Source: Nitrososphaerales archaeon
GTDB lineage: Archaea > Thermoproteota > Nitrososphaeria > Nitrososphaerales > CADDZS01
Reading direction: 5' to 3'
Length of the DNA: 41,966 nt
NCBI GenBank assembly: GCA_030038075.1
Contig: JASHPO010000140.1
Location: forward strand, 1-41,966
Both the position numbers and the translations under genes were made by a program. The notes under the pieces are model-generated. The model searched no databases and had not been told where the DNA came from. It worked only from the letters and a program-made list of their open reading frames with translations. Numbering within the stretch: the stretch's first letter is position 1; each line of letters begins with the position of its first letter. Below, one piece after another: positions 1-8,129 of the stretch.

Positions 1-249
1 GAAATACCTCTTCTGCTTTCTCGCCAATTCTAGCTTGTGAATCGGGCATTGATTGCATCCCATAGCCTCAATCTCTGAGAGAGTCTGTGATTCGATCACA
101 GCAACAACATCCTTTCCCAATTGCTTATCCAAGCTGTGGAGAAAATTCAGGTATATCTGCCAAACATCAAAAGCTCGAGATACTGGATGACTTTTGAAGC
201 CGCCCTTTGTCGCGAGAGACAGAACAAGGCCTTGGAATGGGCCGGTCAG
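1..249 (-). CDS. Unknown protein, 3' part beyond window edge
   Basis: An open minus-strand frame runs from about 249 off the left edge, with no internal stop over about 83 codons. The translation looks protein-like, with a CNQC pair (C-x2-C) near the edge inside a helical stretch rich in Lys, Glu and Leu. There is no ATG, GTG or TTG near the 5' end: a TAA lies at 252-250, directly before a CTG at 249. A TATA-like GTATTAGA lies about 40 bp upstream. Either a non-canonical start is used or the 5' end is decayed. I do not recognise the family. Confidence 0.4.
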   Translation of the reverse strand, partial: MTGPFQGLVLSLATKGGFKSHPVSRAFDVWQIYLNFLHSLDKQLGKDVVAVIESQTLSEIEAMGCNQCPIHKLELARKQKRYF

Positions 250-300
250 TTACACTGAAGTCTACGACAAAGTGAGAGATTCGAACAATCTAATACCCGT

Positions 301-714
301 CTACTTTTCTGGAATTGGATCTGAAACCTCAAGCCAGTCAACCTTCTTTAGCGCTGAATCATGCGTCATGATCTTTTTTGATGACGAACGTTTCATGAAG
401 GCTAGTATGGTAGCATCCCTTCCACCTATGCCAAGGTGCGAGTATCGTTTTAGCTGTTCTATTGACTCTAACATCATCGCGTAATCCAGATCTTCGATTA
501 TGAGCGGATAGCCAAGAAAGGTCCCGAGCTTCTCACCGCCTTGGATCGGTCCCAAGTTTTTGATCAAAAAATGAGACAGTTCCATTATTATTACTGTGTT
601 TACGGAGATCTGCTCTGACTTTATTGCTCTGTCTACGGGCTTTTCTACATGGGTATGTTCTGGAGCTTCGGTATCAAAATAGTAAGCCCAGATGCTAGTG
701 TCAATGGTCAGAAT
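301..714 (-). CDS. PIN-domain ribonuclease, VapC-like toxin
   Basis: The 137-residue product begins ILTIDTSIWAYYFD, the typical first strand of a PIN domain with the first catalytic Asp. It has a central ELSHFL segment with the conserved Glu and a later GRDATILA segment with further acidic residues. PIN toxins cleave RNA and are held inactive by a co-encoded antitoxin. The frame overlaps the 3' end of the upstream AbrB gene by 14 bp, so the two are co-translated. No ATG, GTG or TTG lies at the natural N-terminus; the best start is ATT at 714. The first ATG (585) would delete the N-terminal catalytic strand, so I reject it as the start. PIN identity is fairly sure, the start less so. Confidence 0.75.
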   Translation of the reverse strand: MLTIDTSIWAYYFDTEAPEHTHVEKPVDRAIKSEQISVNTVIIMELSHFLIKNLGPIQGGEKLGTFLGYPLIIEDLDYAMMLESIEQLKRYSHLGIGGRDATILAFMKRSSSKKIMTHDSALKKVDWLEVSDPIPEK

Positions 715-943
715 GCTTCGCGCCCCAGATTTCCTTCAATTCATCTGGCTTCACTTTAGATCCGGACACACAACCTTTCATTTCTTTAATGAACTCCTCT
801 GGATCGAGTACGGTCCGTAGAATGAGTTCATGGTCTCTTGCTTCAACCCTGAGTTTCTGCGCCGGTCTGAGCTTGAGCTTCTCCCTTAGTTCGCTAGGAA
901 TGACAACTCTGCCTCTCTCGTCAATCTCAGTTTCCCCTTGCAT
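701..943 (-). CDS. AbrB/SpoVT-type antitoxin
   Basis: A small swapped-hairpin AbrB protein: after the start come GETEIDERGRVVIPSELR and KLRPAQKLRVEA, the classical AbrB signature, followed by an acidic C-terminal tail that would bind the toxin. It lies directly upstream of the PIN gene and overlaps it, forming a VapBC-like module that probably represses its own promoter. An earlier ATG at 967 is in frame, but the best TATA box (TATTAGT on the minus strand, 974-980) would start transcription near 951. I therefore prefer ATG 943, with a leader of about 8 nt. Confidence 0.75.
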   Translation of the reverse strand: MQGETEIDERGRVVIPSELREKLKLRPAQKLRVEARDHELILRTVLDPEEFIKEMKGCVSGSKVKPDELKEIWGAKHSDH

Positions 944-1122
944 TTCCCATCCCACATATATTCCCATAATCCTACTAATAGACGTTTTGCCTATGACTTT
1001 TGCCTGCTATCCAAACCTGACCCAAGGGACTTTGACTCTGGCCACTTGACTGGTATTGGTTGGCGATATCGTCGTAAAGTGAGATGCATCGCTTTGACTC
1101 GATCGATTTGTTCTAGTTAAAA

Positions 1123-1410
1123 TCAAGTGGCTGAGATTTCCAATCCTCTGGGCTTCGATCGTTTGTCCTTATGAAGAATGGCAACCCCGATAATAATTCC
1201 AGTTACTCCCGTTACCATCAAAGCGATCACGTCACCTCCGGCTGGTTCGTTTGATTGGGCAAATATGCTCCCGCACTGATCCGCAAGTGGGCAAAAGTAC
1301 TGATAAGTTCCAGTATACCAGAGCCAAGCTTCCGTTAGGCAGCTATGATGATTATTACTGAGCAAACAACCATATGCCGGCAAAGTCTTTGGTATAAGAC
1401 ACAGTTTCAC
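1123..1410 (-). CDS. Small single-span membrane protein, unknown
   Basis: The 95-residue frame starts with GTG. The first 60 residues contain six Cys and several aromatic residues. One hydrophobic helix follows (ALMVTGVTGIIIGVAIL), then a basic tail (HKDKRSKPR). This suggests a bitopic protein with a Cys-containing extracytoplasmic part and a cytoplasmic basic end. It follows the cytochrome b operon on the same strand, 65 bp after the preceding gene. A TATA-like TTTATTAA near 1421-1429 is too close for the GTG at 1410, so either the gene is the last of the operon or translation starts at TTG 1383. No family recognised. Confidence 0.5.
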   Translation of the reverse strand: MKLCLIPKTLPAYGCLLSNNHHSCLTEAWLWYTGTYQYFCPLADQCGSIFAQSNEPAGGDVIALMVTGVTGIIIGVAILHKDKRSKPRGLEISAT

Positions 1411-1475
1411 TGCATCCGTTCCGTTAATAAATCGAGGGGAAGGTATTCAGGCTTTCGAAATGAATTTTCAAGCGA

Positions 1476-1754
1476 TTAGACGGCGAGGCTGGCGTACACT
1501 AGCACTAGTATTAGGCAACATGCCGCAAGCAGTAAACCTCGATTGAGCGTATCGCCGTTCTTGTAATTTCTGTAGATGTACGAAATCATGGCGAACGCAA
1601 CAAGATCAACAGCAAGGAGTATTGCAAAGACAGACTCGCCGGCCTCGTTGATTGGATTCAAATCCCATAGAAAAAAGACTGAGACTGCCTCGACAACCAA
1701 AAGTAAATAGACGATGTTTGTACTATAGTCTTTAAGAGAACGCATGCTGTTCAT
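1476..1754 (-). CDS. Small membrane protein of the cytochrome b operon
   Basis: This 92-residue protein has three predicted membrane helices (IVYLLLVVEAVSVFFLW, VFAILLAVDLVAFAMISYIY, GLLLAACCLILVLVYASLAV). Its ATG at 1754 overlaps the cytochrome b stop as ATGA, so the two are translationally coupled. I prefer that start to the ATG at 1769, which overlaps more. It is likely a small accessory subunit of the quinol-oxidising complex, but this rests on position only. No cofactor-binding residues stand out. Confidence 0.7.
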   Translation of the reverse strand: MNSMRSLKDYSTNIVYLLLVVEAVSVFFLWDLNPINEAGESVFAILLAVDLVAFAMISYIYRNYKNGDTLNRGLLLAACCLILVLVYASLAV

Positions 1755-3352
1755 TGTGATCTTTTCCACCCTATCTCAAACAATCTGATTCTCTGCTTTA
1801 GCATGCCAGAATTCAGTTCCAGCCTGTAAATTAGATAACAAATCATTAGAACCGAAACTCCGAGACCTGCGAAGGCGAGAGTCAGTGAGCCCATTATCGA
1901 ACCCGTTGGGCCTAGAAGCACCAAGCTTGTCAAGGAGTTTATCGCGCTTCCAAGACAGAACGTAGATAGTCCCAAGACGACTGCAAAACTACCTGCGGTC
2001 CACAGGGATGCAGATTGCGAAATAGGCCGGGCTTTTTCTGGTATCGCTCGGGCAGGGGGAGCAGCCGCAGGAACAGAGATCTGACCTTTTCGCCCGAAAG
2101 TCATTCGGTAAATCAGTTTGTACATCAATACTGAACCCAAAGCAACCAGCAAGGCAATCCCACCCAAAACAAGAACTCCCTGCTCGGTCGGTATTATTCG
2201 GCCGGGCGTGAGCTCGCCCCACACGGAAAGCGTCACAACTTCGGCTACGAAAATTGCACCGAGAGTTACGAAGATTTTCCTCTTTCCGATGCTCTTTTCC
2301 TTGCTCCTGTCAATAAACGGGAGGAATGTCAGTATGAGAAAGATGACTGTAATGAACCCGAGAGCTACTGGAAGTCCAGCGGTTTCAAACGCCTGGATCT
2401 TAATCAGCTGGTATATCCATAGAAAATACCAGTCTGGCTGCGCTACGTATGTTGCGGCTAGCTGCGGCGTATATTCTGGCGGGAGATTCAGTGGGAACAC
2501 TGCAGATATCAAAAGCATGGCAGCTCCAAACAGAGCTGCAAGTTCTACGAGATAGAAAGTTACATCGGGAAAGATAGGAATTAATTTCTTCTTTTTTTCA
2601 GGGGTATTTTCCAATCCTCTTGCAGGCTCTGATATGCCGTGAGCTTCGAGCATATACATCTTCAAGACCAAGAGCAACAGCAAAACTGCAGGTAAAACTA
2701 CAACGTGAAGATCGTAAAATCTGAGCAGAGTTCCGGTATCTCCGTTTGCCCCGACTGTCAAGAACGTAAGGATGGATGAAAATGGCTCGGGAAGTGCGCT
2801 CATCATCCCCACACCAACATCCGTTGCTGACTTTGAGACAACAGTCCAGGGGAGAAGATATCCGGTGAATCCGAAAAGAAGAGTGACAAAGCCCATTCCC
2901 ATACCAATTACCCACATCATCTCTCTGGGTTTTTTGTAAACGGAAACAAAGTAGCCGCGCATCATGTGCATGAACGCGAGCGCTATCATCGCATAAGCAG
3001 TGTAGAGGTGAACGGTTTCGAGAAAACGACCGTAGCTAACACTCTGGAATATAAATTGCGTGGACGAGTAAGCTTCGGTCGGGGTCGGTATGTAGTACAG
3101 CATCATCATGATCCCGGTTACACCCTGGATCACGAAGGCTACAACAGTGAGCGCGCCCAGCCAGTAGAATGGATTTACAGAGTAGGCTGGCGCGTCCCTG
3201 AGAAATGGGTAAGACAGCCCCAGCCTAGAGTCAAACCAGCCGGCAATCTTTCCTATGGGACCGCCAATTGGCGCAGGCGACACATATTCTTTAGATTGTT
3301 CAGCTCTGCGTTCAGCGGCTTCTTTCTTTTCCTCGACGTCTGCTGCGGTCAA
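1751..3352 (-). CDS. Cytochrome b, archaeal bc1/b6f-like complex
   Basis: A 533-residue membrane protein of the cytochrome b family, which oxidises quinol and passes electrons to the Rieske centre and across the membrane. It has a soluble N-terminus, the four-helix core, a second domain with PDWYF (variant of the quinol-site PEWY motif) and extra C-terminal helices. Haem ligands H115 and H129 (H-x13-H) sit in VHLYTAYA...FMHMMRG. In the second pair H216 is clear (RFYDLH), but the residue expected after x14 is K231; the next His is 238. The start is TTG 3352, 16 bp after the Rieske stop. The operon is driven from the palindrome at 7305. No cytochrome c1 gene is nearby, as is usual in archaea. 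Confidence 0.93.
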   Translation of the reverse strand: MTAADVEEKKEAAERRAEQSKEYVSPAPIGGPIGKIAGWFDSRLGLSYPFLRDAPAYSVNPFYWLGALTVVAFVIQGVTGIMMMLYYIPTPTEAYSSTQFIFQSVSYGRFLETVHLYTAYAMIALAFMHMMRGYFVSVYKKPREMMWVIGMGMGFVTLLFGFTGYLLPWTVVSKSATDVGVGMMSALPEPFSSILTFLTVGANGDTGTLLRFYDLHVVVLPAVLLLLLVLKMYMLEAHGISEPARGLENTPEKKKKLIPIFPDVTFYLVELAALFGAAMLLISAVFPLNLPPEYTPQLAATYVAQPDWYFLWIYQLIKIQAFETAGLPVALGFITVIFLILTFLPFIDRSKEKSIGKRKIFVTLGAIFVAEVVTLSVWGELTPGRIIPTEQGVLVLGGIALLVALGSVLMYKLIYRMTFGRKGQISVPAAAPPARAIPEKARPISQSASLWTAGSFAVVLGLSTFCLGSAINSLTSLVLLGPTGSIMGSLTLAFAGLGVSVLMICYLIYRLELNSGMLKQRIRLFEIGWKRSQ

Positions 3353-3368
3353 ATTGGTTCTCTATAAC

Positions 3369-4082
3369 CTACACGAGTGTTCCGCCGACTAGGTCCTGAG
3401 ACACGTCACTTGAACCGGTGTCGTAACCAAAAATCGTGGGAGGGTTCATCCCGGTAGCCCATATGTTTCCAGTACTTTGATCAAAATACAGAATCACCTG
3501 GGGTACAGGTCTCGGAGCCGGTCCAGCGATCACCTTGGCGGCTTCAGTCAGGTCATATACACTTCCGTGGCAACAACAGTAACCCACGGGATCTGTTGCT
3601 TTGTACGCACTGTTGCATGACGGCGCCTGACCTGCAGCTACAAAACCGTACACGCATCCGAGGTGCTGACAGTACTGGCTGAACGCGACGATGTCACTGT
3701 TGGGTCCGACGCCACCCGCGGCTTGCACGCCCAACTTCACAAGAATATTCGGCTGCTCTTGGAGTGGGTAATTGAACGAGATCGGGTTTCCATCCTGAAG
3801 GCCGCTCAAATTGGCAACCATTATCACCGGAAAGTCTGATGTCGCCGGCGGCGGCACAAACGTACTTGCAGTGGCCGAGGTCGCGCCTCCTGTTGTAGCA
3901 GCAGTAGTTGTAGAACTCTGCGTTGTTTCAACAGTTTCCGGTATGCCTGGATTTAGTAGAGTTCTTGTGATCGACCCTACCCCGCCGATAACTAGCGCCG
4001 CCCCTATTCCGAGGCCGATTTTTAGGACGTTTCTACGCGATTCGTCCGATGATGATTTTTCATTCTCATCCTTTGAACTCAT
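3369..4082 (-). CDS. Rieske iron-sulfur protein, Tat-exported
   Basis: A 237-residue [2Fe-2S] protein that receives electrons from quinol at cytochrome b. The N-terminus carries a twin-arginine signal anchor (SRRNVLK at 15-21, then a hydrophobic helix), followed by a Thr/Ser-rich linker. Cluster box 1 is CQHLGC (C138, H140; disulfide C143). Box 2 is CCCHGS (C169, C171, H172), with Cys in place of the usual Pro of CPCHGS. It lies between the large surface protein and cytochrome b, forming the catalytic pair with the latter. The same window encodes TatA for export, and a copy of the shared palindrome precedes both tatA and this operon. Confidence 0.95.
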   Translation of the reverse strand: MSSKDENEKSSSDESRRNVLKIGLGIGAALVIGGVGSITRTLLNPGIPETVETTQSSTTTAATTGGATSATASTFVPPPATSDFPVIMVANLSGLQDGNPISFNYPLQEQPNILVKLGVQAAGGVGPNSDIVAFSQYCQHLGCVYGFVAAGQAPSCNSAYKATDPVGYCCCHGSVYDLTEAAKVIAGPAPRPVPQVILYFDQSTGNIWATGMNPPTIFGYDTGSSDVSQDLVGGTLV

Positions 4083-4114
4083 TTTCCGCTTACCAATATC
4101 CCGTAGATTGATTT

Positions 4115-5956
4115 CTAGTTCGTAAACTTGCGAAAACTCGCTGGAGTTTGTGTAGCCAAAAAGTAAATCCCTCCGCCTATGCTTGAAAAGCTCAAGATAG
4201 CGGGAGCGAATGCAATTAGGGTGCTTGAGCTGCTCGAACTACTAGTTGTGTTTGAGGTTATCAGGAACGAAAAGTGGAACGACGGAACTTGTTCTGGCTG
4301 GTCGTATGGCGTCATTATCCCATACCTGTAAACCATGACCTGGCCGGGCTGTATCGGACCCAGGTAAATTGATGGGTAGAGGTCGATCGTGTGAAGACCC
4401 GGCGCGCCAACTGCAGGGATAGTTACAGTGATGTTTCCCTGGCTTGCAAAGCCGCAGGCAAATCCGACGTATGAATTGTCGTAGTCAATAACGACGATGT
4501 TAGTATTGTAATCCCAGCCGGTCCCTAGGAGCTGGATCGTAATCTCAGTGCCGGCCGGGCCTTCGGTCGGAGATATAGTCGCGTCGCGCTGGATGTAGAG
4601 CGTTGCGTTGCTGTTGAGAGTGAGGTTCTCTACCGAGATGAAATGATCACCTTCAAGATCTGAAGGCACCTGCATCGTAAACGTGAAAGAGCCTGATGCA
4701 CTGCTAGTTACGTTTCGCATCACGCTGTTGACAATGTTGTAGCCGTTGAGATTACTTCCCACTCTGGTGGACCAGCTAACAGGAAGATTCGAGTTTGGCG
4801 CAAAACCGTATCCTGTGACGTTAACAGTTTCTCCTACCGTTGCAACGTTGGGGTTTACGAAGATTCGAGGCCCGGAAGTTGCGTTTGTTTGAGGGACGGT
4901 AATCGTCGGTATTACAGCTGTGGCCACTGGAACGTAGCTTGCAACGGAAGAATTTGTGGCTGGAGAGTGGTTATGAACAATGACCACCACGCCGGTTGCT
5001 GCAATCAAAAGTGCGATAATGACAACGAGTGCGCCGATCTTGCCGAGAGCACTTTTGAAAAAGTTGTCGCCGTCATTCTTCCTTTTGTGGAAGGCCATTA
5101 TCGGCGTCAGCGCAAATGCACTGACCACGAGCGCCAGCGCCAATAGCGACAGTATTAGCGAGAATCCGCCCGCGCTGGAGGTACTTACTTGCGAGAAGGG
5201 TTCGGATGTAATTGTATAAGTTGTCTGATATGGTATGTAAGGGGGATACCAAATCGCGTCAGATGGATGCTGAGCGGGATTCAGATAAGCAGCGCCCGGA
5301 TACCCCTCGTAAATGTCGATGTAGTGTTTGCCGAGTGAGCCGATCGCATAGATCGTCGCATTTGCCTCGCCATGTGTTGTGACGGCGGTCATATCACCGA
5401 CGTAGTTGTTGTCCCAGCTCACCTGATAGTTCGCTGCATAGTCAGTTATGCCGAGGCCCTTGGCAAAGATTGTGATCGGAGCTCCAGCTGGCCCGCTAGA
5501 GTTTGAAATTGTAAACGAAGGTACAACTGTGAATAAATCTGTGCCAGGAAGCGCAGTTCCATTAGTGCTGTAGGCTTGAATTGTGTGAGCTCCACCATAA
5601 TCCACCGGCGCCGTAATATCAACTGAAAAAGACCCTGAGGCGTTACTTTGTATGGTGGTGAGCTGCCACTCTACTGGTACTGCGTCGATTCCTGTTGTTT
5701 CAGTAGGGTTCCCGGCAAGAGTCCAAGTTACGTTATCGGAGCTCCACTGAAGTATCATGTTCGTATTGGGAGCATACCCCTTTCCACTGACAACAATCGT
5801 TGTTCCTACTATGCCAGCCGTCGGCGAAATCGTAATTGTGGAAGAGGATGTCGTTGAGGCAGCCGTCGTATAAGGTAGAGCCGACCCAAGTAACTGTAGA
5901 AGTAAAAATCCGGAAGCTAAGGCGGCACCCAAGGCTACCTTTATGATAGGTTTCAT
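4115..5956 (-). CDS. Large cell-surface protein with duplicated Ig-like halves
   Basis: A 613-residue protein with an N-terminal signal helix (up to about residue 32), a beta-rich extracellular region, two central membrane helices (about 265-335), a second beta-rich region and a C-terminal helix. The two extracellular regions are related: SGKGYAPNTN and TGYGFAPNSN, then NNYVGD and DNSYVG, then KHYIDIY and LHTIDLY occur in the same order in both. The folds resemble IPT/Big-type Ig domains by composition. No haem or metal motif is evident. It lies 10 bp after another surface protein and 32 bp before the Rieske gene, so it may be a scaffold around the bc-type complex. Exact function unknown. Confidence 0.8.
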   Translation of the reverse strand: MKPIIKVALGAALASGFLLLQLLGSALPYTTAASTTSSSTITISPTAGIVGTTIVVSGKGYAPNTNMILQWSSDNVTWTLAGNPTETTGIDAVPVEWQLTTIQSNASGSFSVDITAPVDYGGAHTIQAYSTNGTALPGTDLFTVVPSFTISNSSGPAGAPITIFAKGLGITDYAANYQVSWDNNYVGDMTAVTTHGEANATIYAIGSLGKHYIDIYEGYPGAAYLNPAQHPSDAIWYPPYIPYQTTYTITSEPFSQVSTSSAGGFSLILSLLALALVVSAFALTPIMAFHKRKNDGDNFFKSALGKIGALVVIIALLIAATGVVVIVHNHSPATNSSVASYVPVATAVIPTITVPQTNATSGPRIFVNPNVATVGETVNVTGYGFAPNSNLPVSWSTRVGSNLNGYNIVNSVMRNVTSSASGSFTFTMQVPSDLEGDHFISVENLTLNSNATLYIQRDATISPTEGPAGTEITIQLLGTGWDYNTNIVVIDYDNSYVGFACGFASQGNITVTIPAVGAPGLHTIDLYPSIYLGPIQPGQVMVYRYGIMTPYDQPEQVPSFHFSFLITSNTTSSSSSSSTLIAFAPAILSFSSIGGGIYFLATQTPASFRKFTN

Positions 5957-5966
5957 CGGCGGGCAT

Positions 5967-7256
5967 CTACTTTTTTCGGGCTAAGAATCCAACAATTACT
6001 CCGATGATTAGCGCTATTGTCGTCCCAGCATAAGCCCATATCGGGATTGACGTGGTTGTGGTGACAGTGCTGGTGCTGCTGGAGCTTGACGAAGTAGATG
6101 AGGTTTGAGTGCTCGATGCCGATGGCGCGCTAGGTGCTAGGTTAAGAGTCGCAGTGCCCGTATTCGGTGGTGATGCCTTGTCTGCCGCGTTGATTACAAC
6201 TGCGAAGGTCTGCGAAGAGCTCAAGGTGGGGAGAGTTCCAGCGCTGAATGTGCCCTTCCAGATTCCGTTGGCGCCGGTATAACTCAAAGTGACTGTTGCT
6301 ACATCACCTGAACTCTTTCCGCTGAATGTATTGCTCGTAGCGTTGTAAGCCCCGTATCCGACCACACCGCTAACAACGCCGCCTCTTGTTGCTGAATCTA
6401 GTACGCCGACAAATCCCGAGACCGGTTCGGCGTTCGTTGGATAGGTGACTATGGCATAAACTGTAATGTTCTCGTCGCTGGTGATACTAGTAATTGTCTG
6501 GTTTGTGTTCGAATTAACGAGTAAAACCGTCGTGCTGAGCGTAGCTGGCGAAATCACGTATGGGCTGCCGCTGTAAGTAAAGGTTCCAACGTTACCAGCC
6601 GCATCGCTCGCATTTGCATTGGGTGTCCATGGTCCAACTGCAGTGTAGTTCCAGTTGGGCGTTACTGCATTGTCGAACACACTGGCTCCTGAATCCCAAT
6701 TCGCAGGCATTATCACATTTCCCGGGGCCGTAAAAGTCACTGTAATACCGGCGTCGCTGTTGGTCACTGGGGCTCCGTTCGAAGCATATGTTAGATGGAA
6801 TCTAGGAATAAGTTTGCTCCCTCTCTCAGCTCCCGCGATGTATGCGCAAGTTCCTCCAGTAACCATGTCCATAACGATGTTTATCTTGTTAGTAGCATAG
6901 AACGAAGTGGAAGAGACAACCGTCGAGCCTTGCTCAAGAAATACGTTATATGTTCCAACATGGTTTACAACTGACTTGAATCCCGATGCGGAGACGCCGA
7001 ATACTGTGGTTTGCGCCTGTTCGGCTGCGGTAAAGGTGTCGGTCACCTGAGTCGCCACGCCTGTTGGACTAACTACTTCTACGGTGTACGATCCTGAAGC
7101 CGGCGCCGTAACAGTAATGTTTGTTTCCATTCCAAAATTAATGTATCCCGGAGAAGCGGAGACATACTGTGTCTGTGCATCTGCCCTAATCGGCAGAGTC
7201 AACGCGAAAGTTGAGAAAACAAGCAGTACGAAAACCAGAAGTACGGAAAATTTCAC
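5967..7256 (-). CDS. Secreted surface protein with C-terminal membrane anchor
   Basis: About 429 residues: a signal peptide (KFSVLLVFVLLVFSTFAL...ADAQ), a beta-rich Thr/Ser/Gly/Asn region with several possible glycosylation sites, a Ser/Thr-rich stalk near residues 385-405, and a terminal helix (IWAYAGTTIALIIGVIVGFLA) with ARKK at the end. It is the first gene of the respiratory operon. TTG 7271 is also in frame, but the TATA box at 7287-7293 predicts transcription from about 7264. I therefore prefer GTG 7256, which also gives a cleaner signal peptide. There are no cofactor motifs. Role unknown; the position suggests a structural partner of the Rieske/cytochrome b complex. Confidence 0.8.
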   Translation of the reverse strand: MKFSVLLVFVLLVFSTFALTLPIRADAQTQYVSASPGYINFGMETNITVTAPASGSYTVEVVSPTGVATQVTDTFTAAEQAQTTVFGVSASGFKSVVNHVGTYNVFLEQGSTVVSSTSFYATNKINIVMDMVTGGTCAYIAGAERGSKLIPRFHLTYASNGAPVTNSDAGITVTFTAPGNVIMPANWDSGASVFDNAVTPNWNYTAVGPWTPNANASDAAGNVGTFTYSGSPYVISPATLSTTVLLVNSNTNQTITSITSDENITVYAIVTYPTNAEPVSGFVGVLDSATRGGVVSGVVGYGAYNATSNTFSGKSSGDVATVTLSYTGANGIWKGTFSAGTLPTLSSSQTFAVVINAADKASPPNTGTATLNLAPSAPSASSTQTSSTSSSSSSTSTVTTTTSIPIWAYAGTTIALIIGVIVGFLARKK

Positions 7257-7286
7257 TATATTCGGCTCCAAAAGTAGGGTTTATTG

Positions 7287-7324
7287 TATATAAGGAGCGA
7301 GACGTTTCTCATTTTTGAGAATCG
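7287..7324 (-). promoter_or_regulatory. Operator and TATA box of the Rieske/cytochrome b operon
   Basis: The inverted repeat TTTCTCATTTTTGAGAAT (7305-7322) is flanked by CG on both sides. On the minus strand it is followed by TTATATA (7293-7287), centre-to-centre distance about 23.5 bp. The repeat overlaps the last codons and stop of the upstream CBS gene (stop at 7309-7311). It is one of the 15 copies described under findings. Confidence 0.8.
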
Positions 7325-7869
7325 GTTTTATTGATTTCCTTTGAGAAATTCAGCTGCACGTGACTCACTAGTTCCTCTCTACTTCCAAAATCTGTCTGAC
7401 AAAATGGGCACAAGTCGCCTTTGGGTAATTCCAGTAAAGGAAGCGGTATTGACTGCTCCCTTCTGTTTCCGGTAATTTGGTTCATACTAATGACTCCAAG
7501 AACTTTTTCCTGGTTTTTGATGACCAATCTCCGAAATCCTCTTTCAAGCATAAGTGATACGGCGTCCTTGACCTTTGTTGACGCAGGAACGGTCCAAAGT
7601 GGCGCGGACATTACCTCGCTCACGGGAGTTGTCCCAGAATCCTTGCCCAATATTACAAGTCTAGTGATGATATCCCATTCTGTCATAATTCCGACAGCCT
7701 GACCATTCAGGGTGATAATCGCAGAAGAGGAGTCGTTTTCTGCCATTATCTTTGCCGCGTTTCGAGCTGACTCTGCCAGGGCAATGAATGTCGGTTTTTG
7801 AACATAATCTCCGACAACACCATTTGGGAACATTTCTTTACTAATCTGTAGTGTTAATTGTTTTGACAA
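7309..7869 (-). CDS. CBS-pair protein with C-terminal zinc finger
   Basis: This 186-residue protein has two CBS motifs (about residues 20-75 and 82-135), which usually form one Bateman module binding adenine nucleotides. It ends with CPFCQTDFGSREELVSH, a C-x2-C...H pattern like a small zinc finger. It may be a ligand-responsive DNA- or protein-binding regulator. The start is TTG 7869; ATG at 7833 would cut the N-terminus. It follows the small membrane gene by 9 bp, so the two form an operon. Its 3' end carries the operator of the downstream respiratory operon. Confidence 0.8.
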   Translation of the reverse strand: MSKQLTLQISKEMFPNGVVGDYVQKPTFIALAESARNAAKIMAENDSSSAIITLNGQAVGIMTEWDIITRLVILGKDSGTTPVSEVMSAPLWTVPASTKVKDAVSLMLERGFRRLVIKNQEKVLGVISMNQITGNRREQSIPLPLLELPKGDLCPFCQTDFGSREELVSHVQLNFSKEINKTDSQK

Positions 7870-7878
7870 CCTTCATGA

Positions 7879-8085
7879 TTACTTTCTACTCTTGATCCAG
7901 ACCACAATACCGACTTCAAGAGCTGTTACGACCAAAGCTGCATAAGCAAGTAAAATCTCAAATGTGTTGGAGGATGACTGGCTCAAGAGAAGCGGTGATG
8001 TCAGCGCAAACGTGGGAATAAGCACAGATACGAATGCAACGACGGATAAACCAAGTCTAGTCGAATTTTTGTATTGAGGAATCAT
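7879..8085 (-). CDS. Small two-helix membrane protein
   Basis: The 68-residue product has two hydrophobic helices (LGLSVVAFVSVLIPTFAL and FEILLAYAALVVTALEVGIVVWI) and a basic end (KSRK). ATG 8085 is preferred over the GTG two codons upstream. A TATA-like CAATAAAAG at about 8127-8135 would give a leader of about 20 nt. It is co-transcribed with the CBS zinc-finger gene. No known family recognised. Confidence 0.6.
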   Translation of the reverse strand: MIPQYKNSTRLGLSVVAFVSVLIPTFALTSPLLLSQSSSNTFEILLAYAALVVTALEVGIVVWIKSRK

Positions 8086-8129
8086 CCGCACACTTCTCTC
8101 CTTATTTCAAATCGCCGTTCGGCACGCTT

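Noticed and set aside
1441-1462. Possible palindrome copy before the 1410 gene
   Set aside because: The similarity is limited to TATTCA and GAAAT with the wrong spacing.
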